NCBI GenBank assembly: GCA_018883365.1
Contig: VEQF01000008.1
Span: 1-48,822 of the forward strand
Origin: Candidatus Nanopelagicaceae bacterium
Lineage (GTDB): Bacteria; Actinomycetota; Actinomycetes; Nanopelagicales; Nanopelagicaceae
Length of the DNA: 48,822 bases
Direction: 5' to 3'
The stretch's first letter is position 1. Each line of letters begins with the position of its first letter. The notes beneath the pieces were generated by a model. It was given only the letters and a program-made list of their open reading frames with translations. It did not search any database and was not told the origin of the DNA. Made by a program: the position numbers and the translations under genes. Of the stretch, positions 1 to 8,164 are shown one piece after another.

Positions 1-17
1 TGTGAGAGGATTTTTAA

Positions 18-731
18 ATGGCCGCCGCACCGAAGAAGCACAAACATGTTGTGTTGCGCGAAAAGTTACAGACCAAGTTTTCTAAATTAAAACCACATTC
101 AAAAATTCCTTCAGCCCGAGAGCTAGCGGTCACTTACGATGTTTCAATCATGACAATTCGCCAAGCGTTGGCGGGATTGCAATCAGATGGTTTGCTTTAC
201 ACGATTCCTGGATCTGGCACGTATGTGGCGGGTGAGAAGCTTTCAAAGAAGTTGGTGTTTGTATCCTTTTCAGAAGAAATTAAAGAAAAGGGCATGAAGC
301 CCAGCTCGCAAATTTTGAAAGCGGAAAAAGTTCAGGTAAATGACAAGAAATTAGCGGAAATCCTGCAGATTTCAGTGGGGGATTCGGCCTATCGAATCAA
401 ACGGGTACGCCTCGCGGATGGAACTCCACTTTCGCTAGAAGATACTCATATTCCTTGTGACAACGCACCAGGTTTGTTGGATCAAAATCTCAAAGGTTCA
501 CTTTACGAAATATTTAAAGAGGTTTACGAGCGCCCCGTAATAAAGGCGGATTCAACTATTTCGCCAATATTGCTAGATAAAGATCAAGCAACCGCTTTAA
601 AAGCGCCGATTAATACACCTTCTTTGATGTTTACTTTAACCGCCTTTGATATGCGCGGCAGAACAATGGAACATTGCATCTCTGTAAAACGCGGCGATAA
701 ATATGATTTTAGATTTAGTATTGAGGCTTAA
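18..731 (+). CDS. GntR-family transcriptional regulator with UTRA domain (probable sialic acid regulator)
   Basis: This 237-residue protein has an N-terminal winged helix-turn-helix (about residues 8-75, with PSARELAVTYDVS leading into the recognition helix and a wing at IPGSGTYV). A UTRA-type effector domain fills about residues 85-230. This is the HutC/NagR/DasR branch of GntR, whose members usually bind phosphorylated sugars. The ATG follows GAGAGGA by a normal distance; only 17 upstream bases are in the window, so its promoter is not visible. Its stop codon shares the TTAA at 728-731 with the stop of nanE on the other strand. Two DasR/NagR-like sites lie in the nanE/transporter promoter region, so I infer that it controls the sialic acid genes, with a sugar phosphate such as ManNAc-6-P or GlcNAc-6-P as effector. 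Family assignment is firm; the effector is a guess. Confidence 0.85.
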   Translation: MAAAPKKHKHVVLREKLQTKFSKLKPHSKIPSARELAVTYDVSIMTIRQALAGLQSDGLLYTIPGSGTYVAGEKLSKKLVFVSFSEEIKEKGMKPSSQILKAEKVQVNDKKLAEILQISVGDSAYRIKRVRLADGTPLSLEDTHIPCDNAPGLLDQNLKGSLYEIFKEVYERPVIKADSTISPILLDKDQATALKAPINTPSLMFTLTAFDMRGRTMEHCISVKRGDKYDFRFSIEA

Positions 732-1432
732 CTAATTACTTGCACAAAACTTTTTGCTAGCAAGTAAGGATTCGTAATCGCGGTACCAATACAAACTGAC
801 CAAGCGCCGGCATTAAACGCTTGAAGAACATGCTCTGGTCTACTAAATCCACCTTCTGCAATTACTGGAACCTTTACAGCTTTAGAGATTTCTGCGATCA
901 GCTCGATGTTAGGAAGTTTTGGTGCGGGTACATCGGTGTAACCGGAAAGAGTTGTTGCAATCGCGTCACATCCCAAAGATTCCGCCATCAAGGCAGCTTC
1001 CAAAGTATCGACATCTGCTAGTAGTGGAATATCAGTTTTGCTACGCACCTCCTCCATAAAACGGGCGAATGAGACACCATTGCTGCGCAATCTTCCAGTT
1101 GCATCGATCGCAACGATTGTGGCGCCGGCCTGTTCAAGATCCAAAACATCATCAATCTCTGGAGTGATGTGAATTTGAGTGGAGTCTGAATATCGCTTTA
1201 CCAACCCAATGATCGGAACCGATACCGCTTTTGCCACCGCAGCAACATTTGCAATTCCTTGAGCTCTAATTCCAACCGCACCGGCCTGCAAAACAGTTTT
1301 GGCTTGGGCGGCGATGAACTCAGGGGTATCAATTGGAGTTCCATCTGGGACCTGGCAGGAAACAACCAGCCCTTTTTTCAAGGGCGCGAAGGGTTCAATT
1401 TTCTGTTCCCTCGATACAAAAACGTTACTCAA
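728..1432 (-). CDS. nanE: N-acetylmannosamine-6-phosphate 2-epimerase NanE
   Basis: This 234-residue TIM-barrel protein converts ManNAc-6-P to GlcNAc-6-P in cytoplasmic sialic acid catabolism. Family signatures are visible: GLVVSCQ near the N-terminus, GAVGIRAQG, IIGLVKR, and the phosphate-binding region VPVIAEGGFSRPEH followed by GAWSVCIGTAIT near the C-terminus. Length is normal for the family. The start is a TTG (bases 1432-1430) with a purine-rich AGAGAGGG about 7 bases upstream; no in-frame ATG would give a full N-terminus. It is transcribed divergently from the transporter operon, and its stop overlaps that of the GntR regulator. Together with the lyase and kinase at 7208-10640 it completes the route from N-acetylneuraminate to GlcNAc-6-P. 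No nagA or nagB is in the window. Confidence 0.93.
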   Translation of the reverse strand: MSNVFVSREQKIEPFAPLKKGLVVSCQVPDGTPIDTPEFIAAQAKTVLQAGAVGIRAQGIANVAAVAKAVSVPIIGLVKRYSDSTQIHITPEIDDVLDLEQAGATIVAIDATGRLRSNGVSFARFMEEVRSKTDIPLLADVDTLEAALMAESLGCDAIATTLSGYTDVPAPKLPNIELIAEISKAVKVPVIAEGGFSRPEHVLQAFNAGAWSVCIGTAITNPYLLAKSFVQVIS

Positions 1433-1455
1433 CGCGCCCTCTCTGCCTATTGACT

Positions 1456-1484
1456 TATTTAAACCTTACTATAGTTTTGGTAAA
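1456..1484 (-). promoter_or_regulatory. Candidate nanE promoter
   Basis: On the minus strand TTTACC (1484-1479) and TAAATA (1461-1456) are separated by 17 bases, a plausible -35/-10 pair about 24 bases upstream of the TTG start of nanE. The -35 element directly abuts the operator-like sequence at 1485-1496. This is a match by eye only. Confidence 0.4.
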
Positions 1485-1518
1485 TGGTCTAGAACAGTTA
1501 CCTCCCGTATTAGACCAA
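1482..1518. promoter_or_regulatory. Two DasR/NagR-like operator sites between nanE and the transporter operon
   Basis: The sequence TGGTCTAGAACA (1485-1496) matches the known DasR/NagR-type operator TGGTCTAGACCA at 11 of 12 positions. A second site keeps one exact half, TAGACCA (1511-1517). Their inferred dyad centres (1490.5 and 1511.5) are 21 bases apart, two helical turns, so two dimers would sit on the same face of the DNA. The sites lie between nanE and the binding protein gene, where a repressor could govern both. The UTRA-type GntR at 18-731 is the natural candidate to bind them. Confidence 0.6.
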
Positions 1519-1588
1519 ACAGAGCGTTATTTCTTAAGCGAGAAACGACCTTTGGACACAAACGCGTTATACCTAAAGGAGTTTATTA

Positions 1589-3178
1589 ATGAAGGGAACC
1601 CTCAAGAAGTTAGGTGTAGCGGTTGCCGCATCAGCTTTGGCGTTGACATCACTGTCGGTGCCAGCAAAAGCAGCAGACGCTAAAACTACTCTTACCTTCG
1701 CCGAAACCAGAGTTGGTGGCGTTGGCATCAAGCAAGTAGAGCCACCTTGGCTTAACTCAGGCTCGCTAACACAAGGTGCAATGTTCCGCGCTTTGTTCAA
1801 GGCTGGTCCAGATATGACAACAGTAAAGCCAGATCTCGCATCTGGTTACAAAGTTAGTAAAGACGGTAAAACCGTAACCATCACCTTGAAATCAGGATTG
1901 AAGTGGTCTGACGGACAGGCAATTGATGCAGATGATGTTATTTGGTCAATGAACTCCGCGCTGCGTGTTACAAAGATCAACGCTAACTACACAACATCAT
2001 TCAAGCTTATTGATGGAGCATCTGCAGTAACTGCAGCAAACAAAGTAAACATGAGCGGTCTAACCGCAAAAGGCAATGAAATCACAATCAAACTTGGTGC
2101 ACCTCAGCCACTTTTGATTCCAATCTTGGCGCAGTTCATTATTTTGCCAAAGCATTCTTTGGAAAATGAAGATCTACTACGTCTTGATACCAGCAAGTTC
2201 TGGTTGAACCCAGTTACATCTGGTCCATTCAAGGTCGGAACAATGAGCCCAGATAACTTCATTACTTTGGTTCCGAATGCAAACTTTGAAGGTCCAAAGC
2301 CTAAGATCCAAGAGATCAACGTAGTTTCATCCGCAGCTCTTCTCGCAGATGCACGTTCTGGAAAGATTGATTACTTCATTACTCAGGACGCAGACACAAT
2401 CCGCGGCATGAAGGCAGTAAATACTTTCAAGAGCTACCAGACTTCAGGTGCGCCATTCCACCGTTATTGGGTCTTTAACCTCACAGATGCTAATAATCCA
2501 CTGAAAAACGTGAAGGCTCGCGAGGCTCTCAAGTACGGAATCGATTGGGTTAACATCGTTAAGGCTGCTTATCCTCATGGAAAAGTAATCAACAGCGGTG
2601 TTCCATCAGGATTGCCATTCCACTTGAAGTCAATCCCGACCTACAAGTATGACGTTGCAAAAGCAAAGGCGCTTCTAGCTGAAGCAAAGTTTGATTTCAG
2701 CAAGACAGTTCGTCTACGTCACTACCATGTTGGACCAGCTGATTTGATCTTCATGAGCGCTGTTGCACAACAGATGCAAGCTCTTGGAATGAAGGTTGAA
2801 CTTACTCGTTTTGTTGGCGATGCAACTACAGAGTTGTACACCAACAAGAACTACGACATGGCGTTGAAGGGCCTATCAACCTTCGATGTAAGCGAATGGT
2901 TTGGCGAGTACAGCAACGCAAACTTTGCCAAGATTCTTGGAGCTCAACCTAAGTACGCAGAGTTGAACGCTCAACTTGCTACCGCAGTTACCTTGAAGCA
3001 GAGAGCAAAAGCTCTAACCGCTTTGCAGGAACTTGAGCAAGAAGATCTATACAAGTTGCCTACATATCTACTACCTGCATACGTATTTGTTTCAAAGCGC
3101 ATCGCTGGTGCGCCAACCAAGTACGGTCCATGGTTGTATCTATATGAGAACAACTTCCTAAACTGGACACTTTCTTAA
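1589..3178 (+). CDS. Family-5 ABC transporter solute-binding protein (probable sialic acid or sialoside receptor)
   Basis: This 529-residue secreted protein has a Sec signal peptide (lysines, a hydrophobic stretch, cleavage after the AKA ending at residue 28). No lipobox cysteine is visible, which is unusual for a Gram-positive binding protein. The mature part has the SBP family-5 (DppA/OppA) layout, with SGYKVSKDGKTVTITLKSGLKWSDG near residues 80-110 split as the usual family motif. The ATG follows AAAGGAG by 8 bases. It heads an operon of two permeases and two ATPases, then an aldolase, a sialidase and a kinase. Family-5 transporters are known for sialic acid in some actinobacteria and Pasteurellaceae, and others carry peptides or oligosaccharides. 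Context favours a sialylated substrate. A strong hairpin follows the gene and probably raises its expression over the permeases. Confidence 0.85.
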   Translation: MKGTLKKLGVAVAASALALTSLSVPAKAADAKTTLTFAETRVGGVGIKQVEPPWLNSGSLTQGAMFRALFKAGPDMTTVKPDLASGYKVSKDGKTVTITLKSGLKWSDGQAIDADDVIWSMNSALRVTKINANYTTSFKLIDGASAVTAANKVNMSGLTAKGNEITIKLGAPQPLLIPILAQFIILPKHSLENEDLLRLDTSKFWLNPVTSGPFKVGTMSPDNFITLVPNANFEGPKPKIQEINVVSSAALLADARSGKIDYFITQDADTIRGMKAVNTFKSYQTSGAPFHRYWVFNLTDANNPLKNVKAREALKYGIDWVNIVKAAYPHGKVINSGVPSGLPFHLKSIPTYKYDVAKAKALLAEAKFDFSKTVRLRHYHVGPADLIFMSAVAQQMQALGMKVELTRFVGDATTELYTNKNYDMALKGLSTFDVSEWFGEYSNANFAKILGAQPKYAELNAQLATAVTLKQRAKALTALQELEQEDLYKLPTYLLPAYVFVSKRIAGAPTKYGPWLYLYENNFLNWTLS

Positions 3179-3208
3179 AAATAGAGAGCATCTAGTTAGT
3201 TAGTAGTT

Positions 3209-3244
3209 GAATCAGTGGGCTGGAGAAATTCAGCCCACTGATTC
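3209..3244 (+). promoter_or_regulatory. Perfect 14-bp intercistronic hairpin after the binding-protein gene
   Basis: GAATCAGTGGGCTG (3209-3222) is perfectly complementary to CAGCCCACTGATTC (3231-3244) around the loop GAGAAATT. No T-run follows, so it is unlikely to be an ordinary terminator. By analogy with other binding-protein operons it probably blocks 3' exonucleases or partly stops transcription, so that the binding protein exceeds the membrane components. Confidence 0.75.
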
Positions 3245-3279
3245 GCTTTAGTGGTCAAACAGAAGAGGAAAAAGAAAAC

Positions 3280-4245
3280 TTGTTAGCTTTTATCATCAGA
3301 AGAATCGCAATCGTGATTCCGATGGCGCTTGCTATCAGCGCGATAATTTTCTTTGCTTCAAGACTTTCTCCAATTGATCCACTCAACTCTTTGATTTCTC
3401 CAGATGCAGCAGCAGATCCAACCAATCTGGCTATCTTGAAAGAGCGTTTGGGCTTCAACGATCCGATTTTTGTGCAGTATTTCAACTGGTTAACTGAGAT
3501 GTTTAAGGGCAATTTTGGCTACAGCATTCAAACCGGCCAGCCCATCTCTGAGATTTTGGCGCTTCGTATGCCCGCCACCTTGGAGCTAATCCTCTCCGCA
3601 TTAGTGATTTCAACAATCCTGGCTCTAGCAATTGGTTTAGTCGCGGGAGCGAATCGCGGTGGATTTACCGATAAAGCCTCGCGCGCTCTTGCTGCAGTGG
3701 GAATCTCCGTCCCGGATTTCTTTATTGGTTTAGCTTTGTTAAATATTTTGGCCTATCGATTGAACTGGCTACCAACAGGCCAGCGCATTAGCCCGGGCCA
3801 AGTGACATTTTTTGATCGATTGCCTCACCTAATTCTTCCCGTTGCAACATTGAGTATCGCCATGCTTGCGGTATTGATTAGATACACCCGCAACTCAGTG
3901 CTTGATACTTTGAATCGAGATTTTGTTAAGACCGCCCGCAGCAAAGGACTTCCAGAGTGGAAAGTTATGTGGAGTCACGTATTCCGTAACTCGCTGGGTC
4001 CGGTAATGGTTATCTTGGCTTTCCGTTTACCTTTACTTGTTGGTGGCTCAGTTTTGGTCGAAACTGTTTTTCAATGGCCCGGAATCGGTAGCACAGTTGT
4101 TGCTGCTGTAACGGTTTCAGATTTTCCAGTGATTATGGTGGTTAGTTTGTTGATTGCCGTAGCAATTTTGTTCGCCAGCTTCTTGGTTGACATTGTTAAG
4201 TCGATTCTTGATCCAAGAGTGCGATTGGGGGCGACAACAGAATGA
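3280..4245 (+). CDS. ABC transporter permease, DppB type
   Basis: This 321-residue inner-membrane permease has about six transmembrane segments. It carries the binding-protein-dependent transport (EAA) loop around TARSKGLPEWKVMWSHVF, which docks on the ATPases. The N-terminus (LAFIIRRIAIVIPMALAIS) is typical of DppB/OppB. The start is a TTG at 3280, about 10 bases after AGAGGAA. The end overlaps the next permease by ATGA. It forms a heterodimeric channel with the product of 4242-5171 for the substrate delivered by the upstream binding protein. Confidence 0.9.
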   Translation: MLAFIIRRIAIVIPMALAISAIIFFASRLSPIDPLNSLISPDAAADPTNLAILKERLGFNDPIFVQYFNWLTEMFKGNFGYSIQTGQPISEILALRMPATLELILSALVISTILALAIGLVAGANRGGFTDKASRALAAVGISVPDFFIGLALLNILAYRLNWLPTGQRISPGQVTFFDRLPHLILPVATLSIAMLAVLIRYTRNSVLDTLNRDFVKTARSKGLPEWKVMWSHVFRNSLGPVMVILAFRLPLLVGGSVLVETVFQWPGIGSTVVAAVTVSDFPVIMVVSLLIAVAILFASFLVDIVKSILDPRVRLGATTE

Positions 4246-5171
4246 TTGAAAAACCACCTAGCACTGCAAAGTTAATGATCTCTAACTTTGTCCGAAACAC
4301 CACCGGAATGATTGGTTTAGCAATTGTATTTTTGGTTGTTACCTCATCAATTTTCGCGGTGCAAATCTCTGGTTATGATCCAAATATGTTTGATGGTGCC
4401 AACACCAGCCTTCCTCCATCAACCACCCATCTCATGGGTACTGATCAGCTGGGCCAAGATGTTTTTAGCCGAGTTCTTTATGGTGGAAGAAACTCCATAT
4501 TAATCGGGGTTTTGGCCTCATTTTTGGGCAATCTAATCGGCACCGTATTAGGCGCCATCGCTGGATATGTTCGTGGAAAGTTCGACACAATTCTGATTCG
4601 TCTCTCCGAGTTAGTTATGACCTTCCCACAATTAGTTCTAGTTTTGATTTTCGTAACCTTCTTAGGTCAAGGCGTGGCAAATGTTATTTTCATCTTCGCA
4701 ATTACCGGCTGGATGACCACTTTTAGATTAGTAAGAAGTGAATTCATGTCCTTGCGTGAAGAAGCTTTCGTCGAAGCGGATCGTGCCTTCGGATTTTCTA
4801 GTAAGCGCATTATCTTCCGTCACTTGCTACCAAACACGATGAGCCCAATTGTTGTGGCGTTTACAATCAATACTGCGATTTACATTATTGCTGAGGCTGG
4901 GCTTTCATTCCTTGGTTTGGGAGTTCCAGTTACAACACCAACATGGGGCAACTTGCTGGCCGCAGCACAGGCACCGGTAGTTGTAGAACAGTATTGGTGG
5001 CTCTGGGTATTTCCGGCCGCAGCGATCGTAGTCTTTGTTACCGGCGTTAATTTCATTGGCGATGGATTGCGAGATGTATTAGATCCTAGATCTCGTACTC
5101 AAGTAAAAGAAGCATCTTTCGGTTCAACTTTGAAGCAAAAAATATTTGGTTCAAGAAAGCGCAACGCATGA
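4242..5171 (+). CDS. ABC transporter permease, DppC type
   Basis: This 309-residue permease has a cytoplasmic N-terminus, a first membrane helix (GMIGLAIVFLVVTSSIFAV), the DppC signature HLMGTDQLGQDVFSRVLYGG and five further helices. The EAA loop is at FVEADRAFGFSSKRIIFRH. It partners the DppB-type permease. Start and stop overlap both neighbours by ATGA, which points to translational coupling across the operon. Confidence 0.9.
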   Translation: MIEKPPSTAKLMISNFVRNTTGMIGLAIVFLVVTSSIFAVQISGYDPNMFDGANTSLPPSTTHLMGTDQLGQDVFSRVLYGGRNSILIGVLASFLGNLIGTVLGAIAGYVRGKFDTILIRLSELVMTFPQLVLVLIFVTFLGQGVANVIFIFAITGWMTTFRLVRSEFMSLREEAFVEADRAFGFSSKRIIFRHLLPNTMSPIVVAFTINTAIYIIAEAGLSFLGLGVPVTTPTWGNLLAAAQAPVVVEQYWWLWVFPAAAIVVFVTGVNFIGDGLRDVLDPRSRTQVKEASFGSTLKQKIFGSRKRNA

Positions 5172-6196
5172 GCAACATACTTGAATTAAAAGATGTCAAT
5201 GTCACCTTCAATGTGGAGGCCGGACAACTTCATATCTTGCGTGATGTCTCACTTGAGGTTCCTAAGGGATCATTCCTTTGCGTGGTTGGCGAATCAGGTT
5301 GTGGTAAATCTGTAACCGCTCAAGCAATCGTCCAACTTCTTCCAGACAACGGCAAGGTTGAGTCGGGCAGCATTAATTTTTATGATCAGGGTGAAAAACT
5401 AGAGATCAATAAATTAGAAAAATTCGGCTCCAGAATGCGTGGTTTGCGTGGTGCCAAAATTGGAATGATCTTCCAAGACACTCTTTCCTCGCTAAATCCA
5501 GCTCACCGAGTGGGCCGCCAGGTTGCTGAGAGCCTGCTCCAGCACATGGATATCTCCAAAGATGAGGCAAAAACCAAGGTAATTGAGCTCTTTAAGAAGC
5601 TGGGAATCCCCGATCCAGAGCGTAGATACGAGGCCTACCCGCATGAGTTTTCCGGCGGAATGCGCCAGCGCGTAATGATTGCAATCGCCACGGTATGCGA
5701 ACCAGATTTAGTTATTGCCGATGAGCCAACAACCGCACTTGATGTAACCATTCAAGCTCAAATCATGACGCTGCTAAAAGATCTGCAGAAGAGTGCTGGC
5801 AAAACCTTTATCCTTATTACCCACAACATGGCTTTGGTATCAGAGGTTGCTGATCATGTAGCGGTTATGTACTTGGGACGCGTTGTTGAATATGGGAATG
5901 TAAACCAAGTATTAAGAAACCCACGCCATCCATATACTCAAGCGCTTTTGCAAAGCGTTCCATCACTTGCTGCAGATAAAAACATCGAATTGAAAACCGT
6001 TGATGGACAAACTCCGTCACCAGCTGATGTAACAAAGGGTTGTGAGTTTGCGGGACGTTGTCCATTTGTAACCGATGCTTGCCGCGAGCAGGTAATACCA
6101 CTTCTTTCATTTGGCGAAAAACATCAAGTGCGTTGTATTCGACTTGATGAAAAAGGCAACTTGCCGAAATTGAGTAAGGCGGCAGCTAATGACTAG
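5168..6196 (+). CDS. ABC transporter ATPase, DppD type
   Basis: This 342-residue ATPase has Walker [11 protein letters not shown] (about residues 38-47), ABC signature FSGGMRQRV, Walker B LVIADEP and an H-loop ITHN. The C-terminal oligopeptide-transporter extension contains a four-cysteine cluster ([10 protein letters not shown], then DAC, then VRC). In a DppD homologue such a cluster binds an iron-sulfur centre; whether it does here is inference. It pairs with the ATPase at 6189-7205 to drive import. The ATG overlaps the previous stop. Confidence 0.92.
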   Translation: MSNILELKDVNVTFNVEAGQLHILRDVSLEVPKGSFLCVVGESGCGKSVTAQAIVQLLPDNGKVESGSINFYDQGEKLEINKLEKFGSRMRGLRGAKIGMIFQDTLSSLNPAHRVGRQVAESLLQHMDISKDEAKTKVIELFKKLGIPDPERRYEAYPHEFSGGMRQRVMIAIATVCEPDLVIADEPTTALDVTIQAQIMTLLKDLQKSAGKTFILITHNMALVSEVADHVAVMYLGRVVEYGNVNQVLRNPRHPYTQALLQSVPSLAADKNIELKTVDGQTPSPADVTKGCEFAGRCPFVTDACREQVIPLLSFGEKHQVRCIRLDEKGNLPKLSKAAAND

Positions 6197-7205
6197 TAAA
6201 AAAACCACTCCGCTTTACCAAGCAAAATCTATCAAGAAGTACTTCCCAGTCACTGGTGGAATTTTGCGACGCACAATCGGTCAAGTGAAGGCACTAGATG
6301 GTGTCGATCTTGATATTTATCGTGGAGAAACGATTTCAGTTATTGGTGAATCAGGTTGCGGCAAAACGACTTTAGGAAGAATGCTTGCCGTATTGCAGAA
6401 ACCAACTGATGGCGAACTCACATTTGATTTTGGCGATGGTTTACAGGATGTAGCACATTTAGATCGCGGCGAAGAGTTAGCCTTCCGCAAAAAAGTACAG
6501 ATGATTTTCCAGGATCCTTACACCTCATTTAATCCACGCCAACGAGTTGGCGTCGCGATGGATGAAGTGCTTCAGGTGCATGGCGTAAAGGACCCAGAGG
6601 AGCGCTTTTCCCGCATAAAAGAGGCCTGTGAAATGGTCAATATGCGGGTTGAGTACCTGCAGCGATATCCCCATGAGTTTTCTGGTGGCCAACGCCAACG
6701 TCTGGCAATCGCAAGATGTCTAGCGGTAAAGCCAGAACTAATCATCGCTGATGAAATTGTTTCCGCCCTTGATGTTTCGATTCAAGCTCAGATTGTTAAT
6801 TTGCTACGCAAGATTCAAAAAGAAACTGGTTTGTCATTTGTTTTCATCACCCATGATGTAGCGGTAGCGCGATATGTCGGACATCGCATCGCGGTTATGT
6901 ATCTAGGTTCCGTAGTTGAAATCTTGCCAGCCGAAGCTCTTCCAGAAAACGCCGAGCACCCATACACAATCGCATTGTTATCTGCGGTTCCAGATATGAA
7001 TCTGCAAGGCAAGAAAAAGCAGATTGCGTTACAGGGTGAGGTACCAAGCCCGATTGATGCACCAAGTGGTTGCGCATTCTCAACTCGCTGTCCTTATGTA
7101 ATGGATATTTGTAAAACTACCCGCCCAACCTTACGTATTGCAGCCGATGGCAAAGCTGGCCATCAAGTTGCTTGCCACCTCGAAACACCACCGACAGGAG
7201 AGTAA
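6189..7205 (+). CDS. ABC transporter ATPase, DppF type
   Basis: This 338-residue ATPase has Walker A GESGCGKTTLGR, Q-loop MIFQDPYTSFNPRQ (typical of DppF/OppF), signature FSGGQRQRLAIAR, Walker B LIIADEIVSALD and ITHDV. In Walker B the usual DEP is DEI, and the catalytic Glu is kept. The C-terminal cysteine cluster is present (GCAFSTRCPY, then DIC, then VAC). It overlaps the preceding ATPase gene by 8 bases and is followed within 2 bases by the aldolase gene, so transport and catabolism share one transcript. Confidence 0.92.
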   Translation: MTSKKTTPLYQAKSIKKYFPVTGGILRRTIGQVKALDGVDLDIYRGETISVIGESGCGKTTLGRMLAVLQKPTDGELTFDFGDGLQDVAHLDRGEELAFRKKVQMIFQDPYTSFNPRQRVGVAMDEVLQVHGVKDPEERFSRIKEACEMVNMRVEYLQRYPHEFSGGQRQRLAIARCLAVKPELIIADEIVSALDVSIQAQIVNLLRKIQKETGLSFVFITHDVAVARYVGHRIAVMYLGSVVEILPAEALPENAEHPYTIALLSAVPDMNLQGKKKQIALQGEVPSPIDAPSGCAFSTRCPYVMDICKTTRPTLRIAADGKAGHQVACHLETPPTGE

Positions 7206-7207
7206 TC

Positions 7208-8161
7208 ATGACCGCACCAGCAAATCCAAGAATTCTCAAAGGTGTAGTACCTCCTGTATGTACACCATTTACCGCTGATTACCAGGTTGATGAAAAGTCA
7301 TTACGCAAATTGATCAATCATCTAATCGATGGTGGCGTACATGGATTGTTCATTCTTGGATCCACCAGCGAGGTTGCTTACCTAACTGACCATAATCGTG
7401 CTGAAGTCATCCGAATTACCATGGATGAAGTTAAGGGCCGCGTGCCAGTTGTGGTTGGCGCAATCGATACAACAACTTTGCGCGTTATAGAACATGTTAA
7501 GACTGCGGTTGCGGCGGGAGTTGAAGGAATTGTGATAACCGCACCGTTTTATGTGCGCACCCACCCAGCTGAAATCGCTAACCATTTCCGCCTGGTCAAA
7601 GCGGCCTGCCCAAATACCCCGATTTACGCTTACGACATCCCGATTGCGGTAAATGGCGTGAAATTAGATCTCGGCACCTTGATGACTTTGGCAAAAGAGG
7701 GCGTAATCCATGGCGTTAAAGATTCCTCTGGAAATGATGCGGGAATTCGCGCGGTAATTCTGGGAATTCAAAAATTAAATCTAGAAAACTTCGTGGTACT
7801 AACTGGATCAGAATTGACCGTGGATTCAGCTTTGATGTTTGGTGCCGATGGTGTTATTCCAGGTATCGGCAATGTAGATCCTGCAGGATATGTAAAAATT
7901 TACGACTTAGTAAAAAGCGGTAATTACGCCGCGGCGCGCAAAGAACAAGAGCGCCTGTTTGAAATGTTTGCTTTAGTAGATGTTGGAGCTGCGGATCGAA
8001 TGGGACGTGGCTCATCTGCCATTGGCGCATTCAAAGCAGCATTAAAACTAATTGGAATCATTGAAGATGCTCGCACTGCACCTCCTGCAATCCCATTAAA
8101 CGATAATGAGATTGCGGCAATAAAACCATTTCTTTCTAAAGCCGGATTACAGCTCAAGTAA
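7208..8161 (+). CDS. nanA: DapA-superfamily aldolase, probable N-acetylneuraminate lyase
   Basis: From the ATG at 7208 (7 bases after CAGGAG) this is a 317-residue class I aldolase. An in-frame upstream ATG at 7172 lies inside the ATPase gene, lacks a good binding site and would add a non-family tail. Visible residues are the carboxylate-binding GSTSE (51-55), Tyr142 in YAYDIP and Schiff-base Lys171 in GVKDSSG. Dihydrodipicolinate synthase has an Arg shortly after the Tyr motif; here that position is hydrophobic (DIPIAV), so a DapA role is unlikely. The expected reaction is Neu5Ac to ManNAc plus pyruvate. Related sugar-acid aldolases cannot be excluded from sequence alone, but nanE, the sialidase and the kinase make the lyase most likely. 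Confidence 0.82.
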   Translation: MTAPANPRILKGVVPPVCTPFTADYQVDEKSLRKLINHLIDGGVHGLFILGSTSEVAYLTDHNRAEVIRITMDEVKGRVPVVVGAIDTTTLRVIEHVKTAVAAGVEGIVITAPFYVRTHPAEIANHFRLVKAACPNTPIYAYDIPIAVNGVKLDLGTLMTLAKEGVIHGVKDSSGNDAGIRAVILGIQKLNLENFVVLTGSELTVDSALMFGADGVIPGIGNVDPAGYVKIYDLVKSGNYAAARKEQERLFEMFALVDVGAADRMGRGSSAIGAFKAALKLIGIIEDARTAPPAIPLNDNEIAAIKPFLSKAGLQLK

Positions 8162-8164
8162 TTA

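Noticed and set aside
1259-1683. Several plus-strand frames of 60-116 residues across the nanE start and intergenic region
   Set aside because: They are antisense to nanE or overlap the operators and the start of the binding-protein gene, and have no recognisable domain.
7172-7207. Upstream in-frame ATG for the aldolase
   Set aside because: It lies in the ATPase coding region. The ATG at 7208 has CAGGAG at good distance and matches family length.
7208-8161. Dihydrodipicolinate synthase (DapA)
   Set aside because: The DapA Arg after the YNxP motif is replaced by a hydrophobic residue, and the gene is inside the sialic acid operon.
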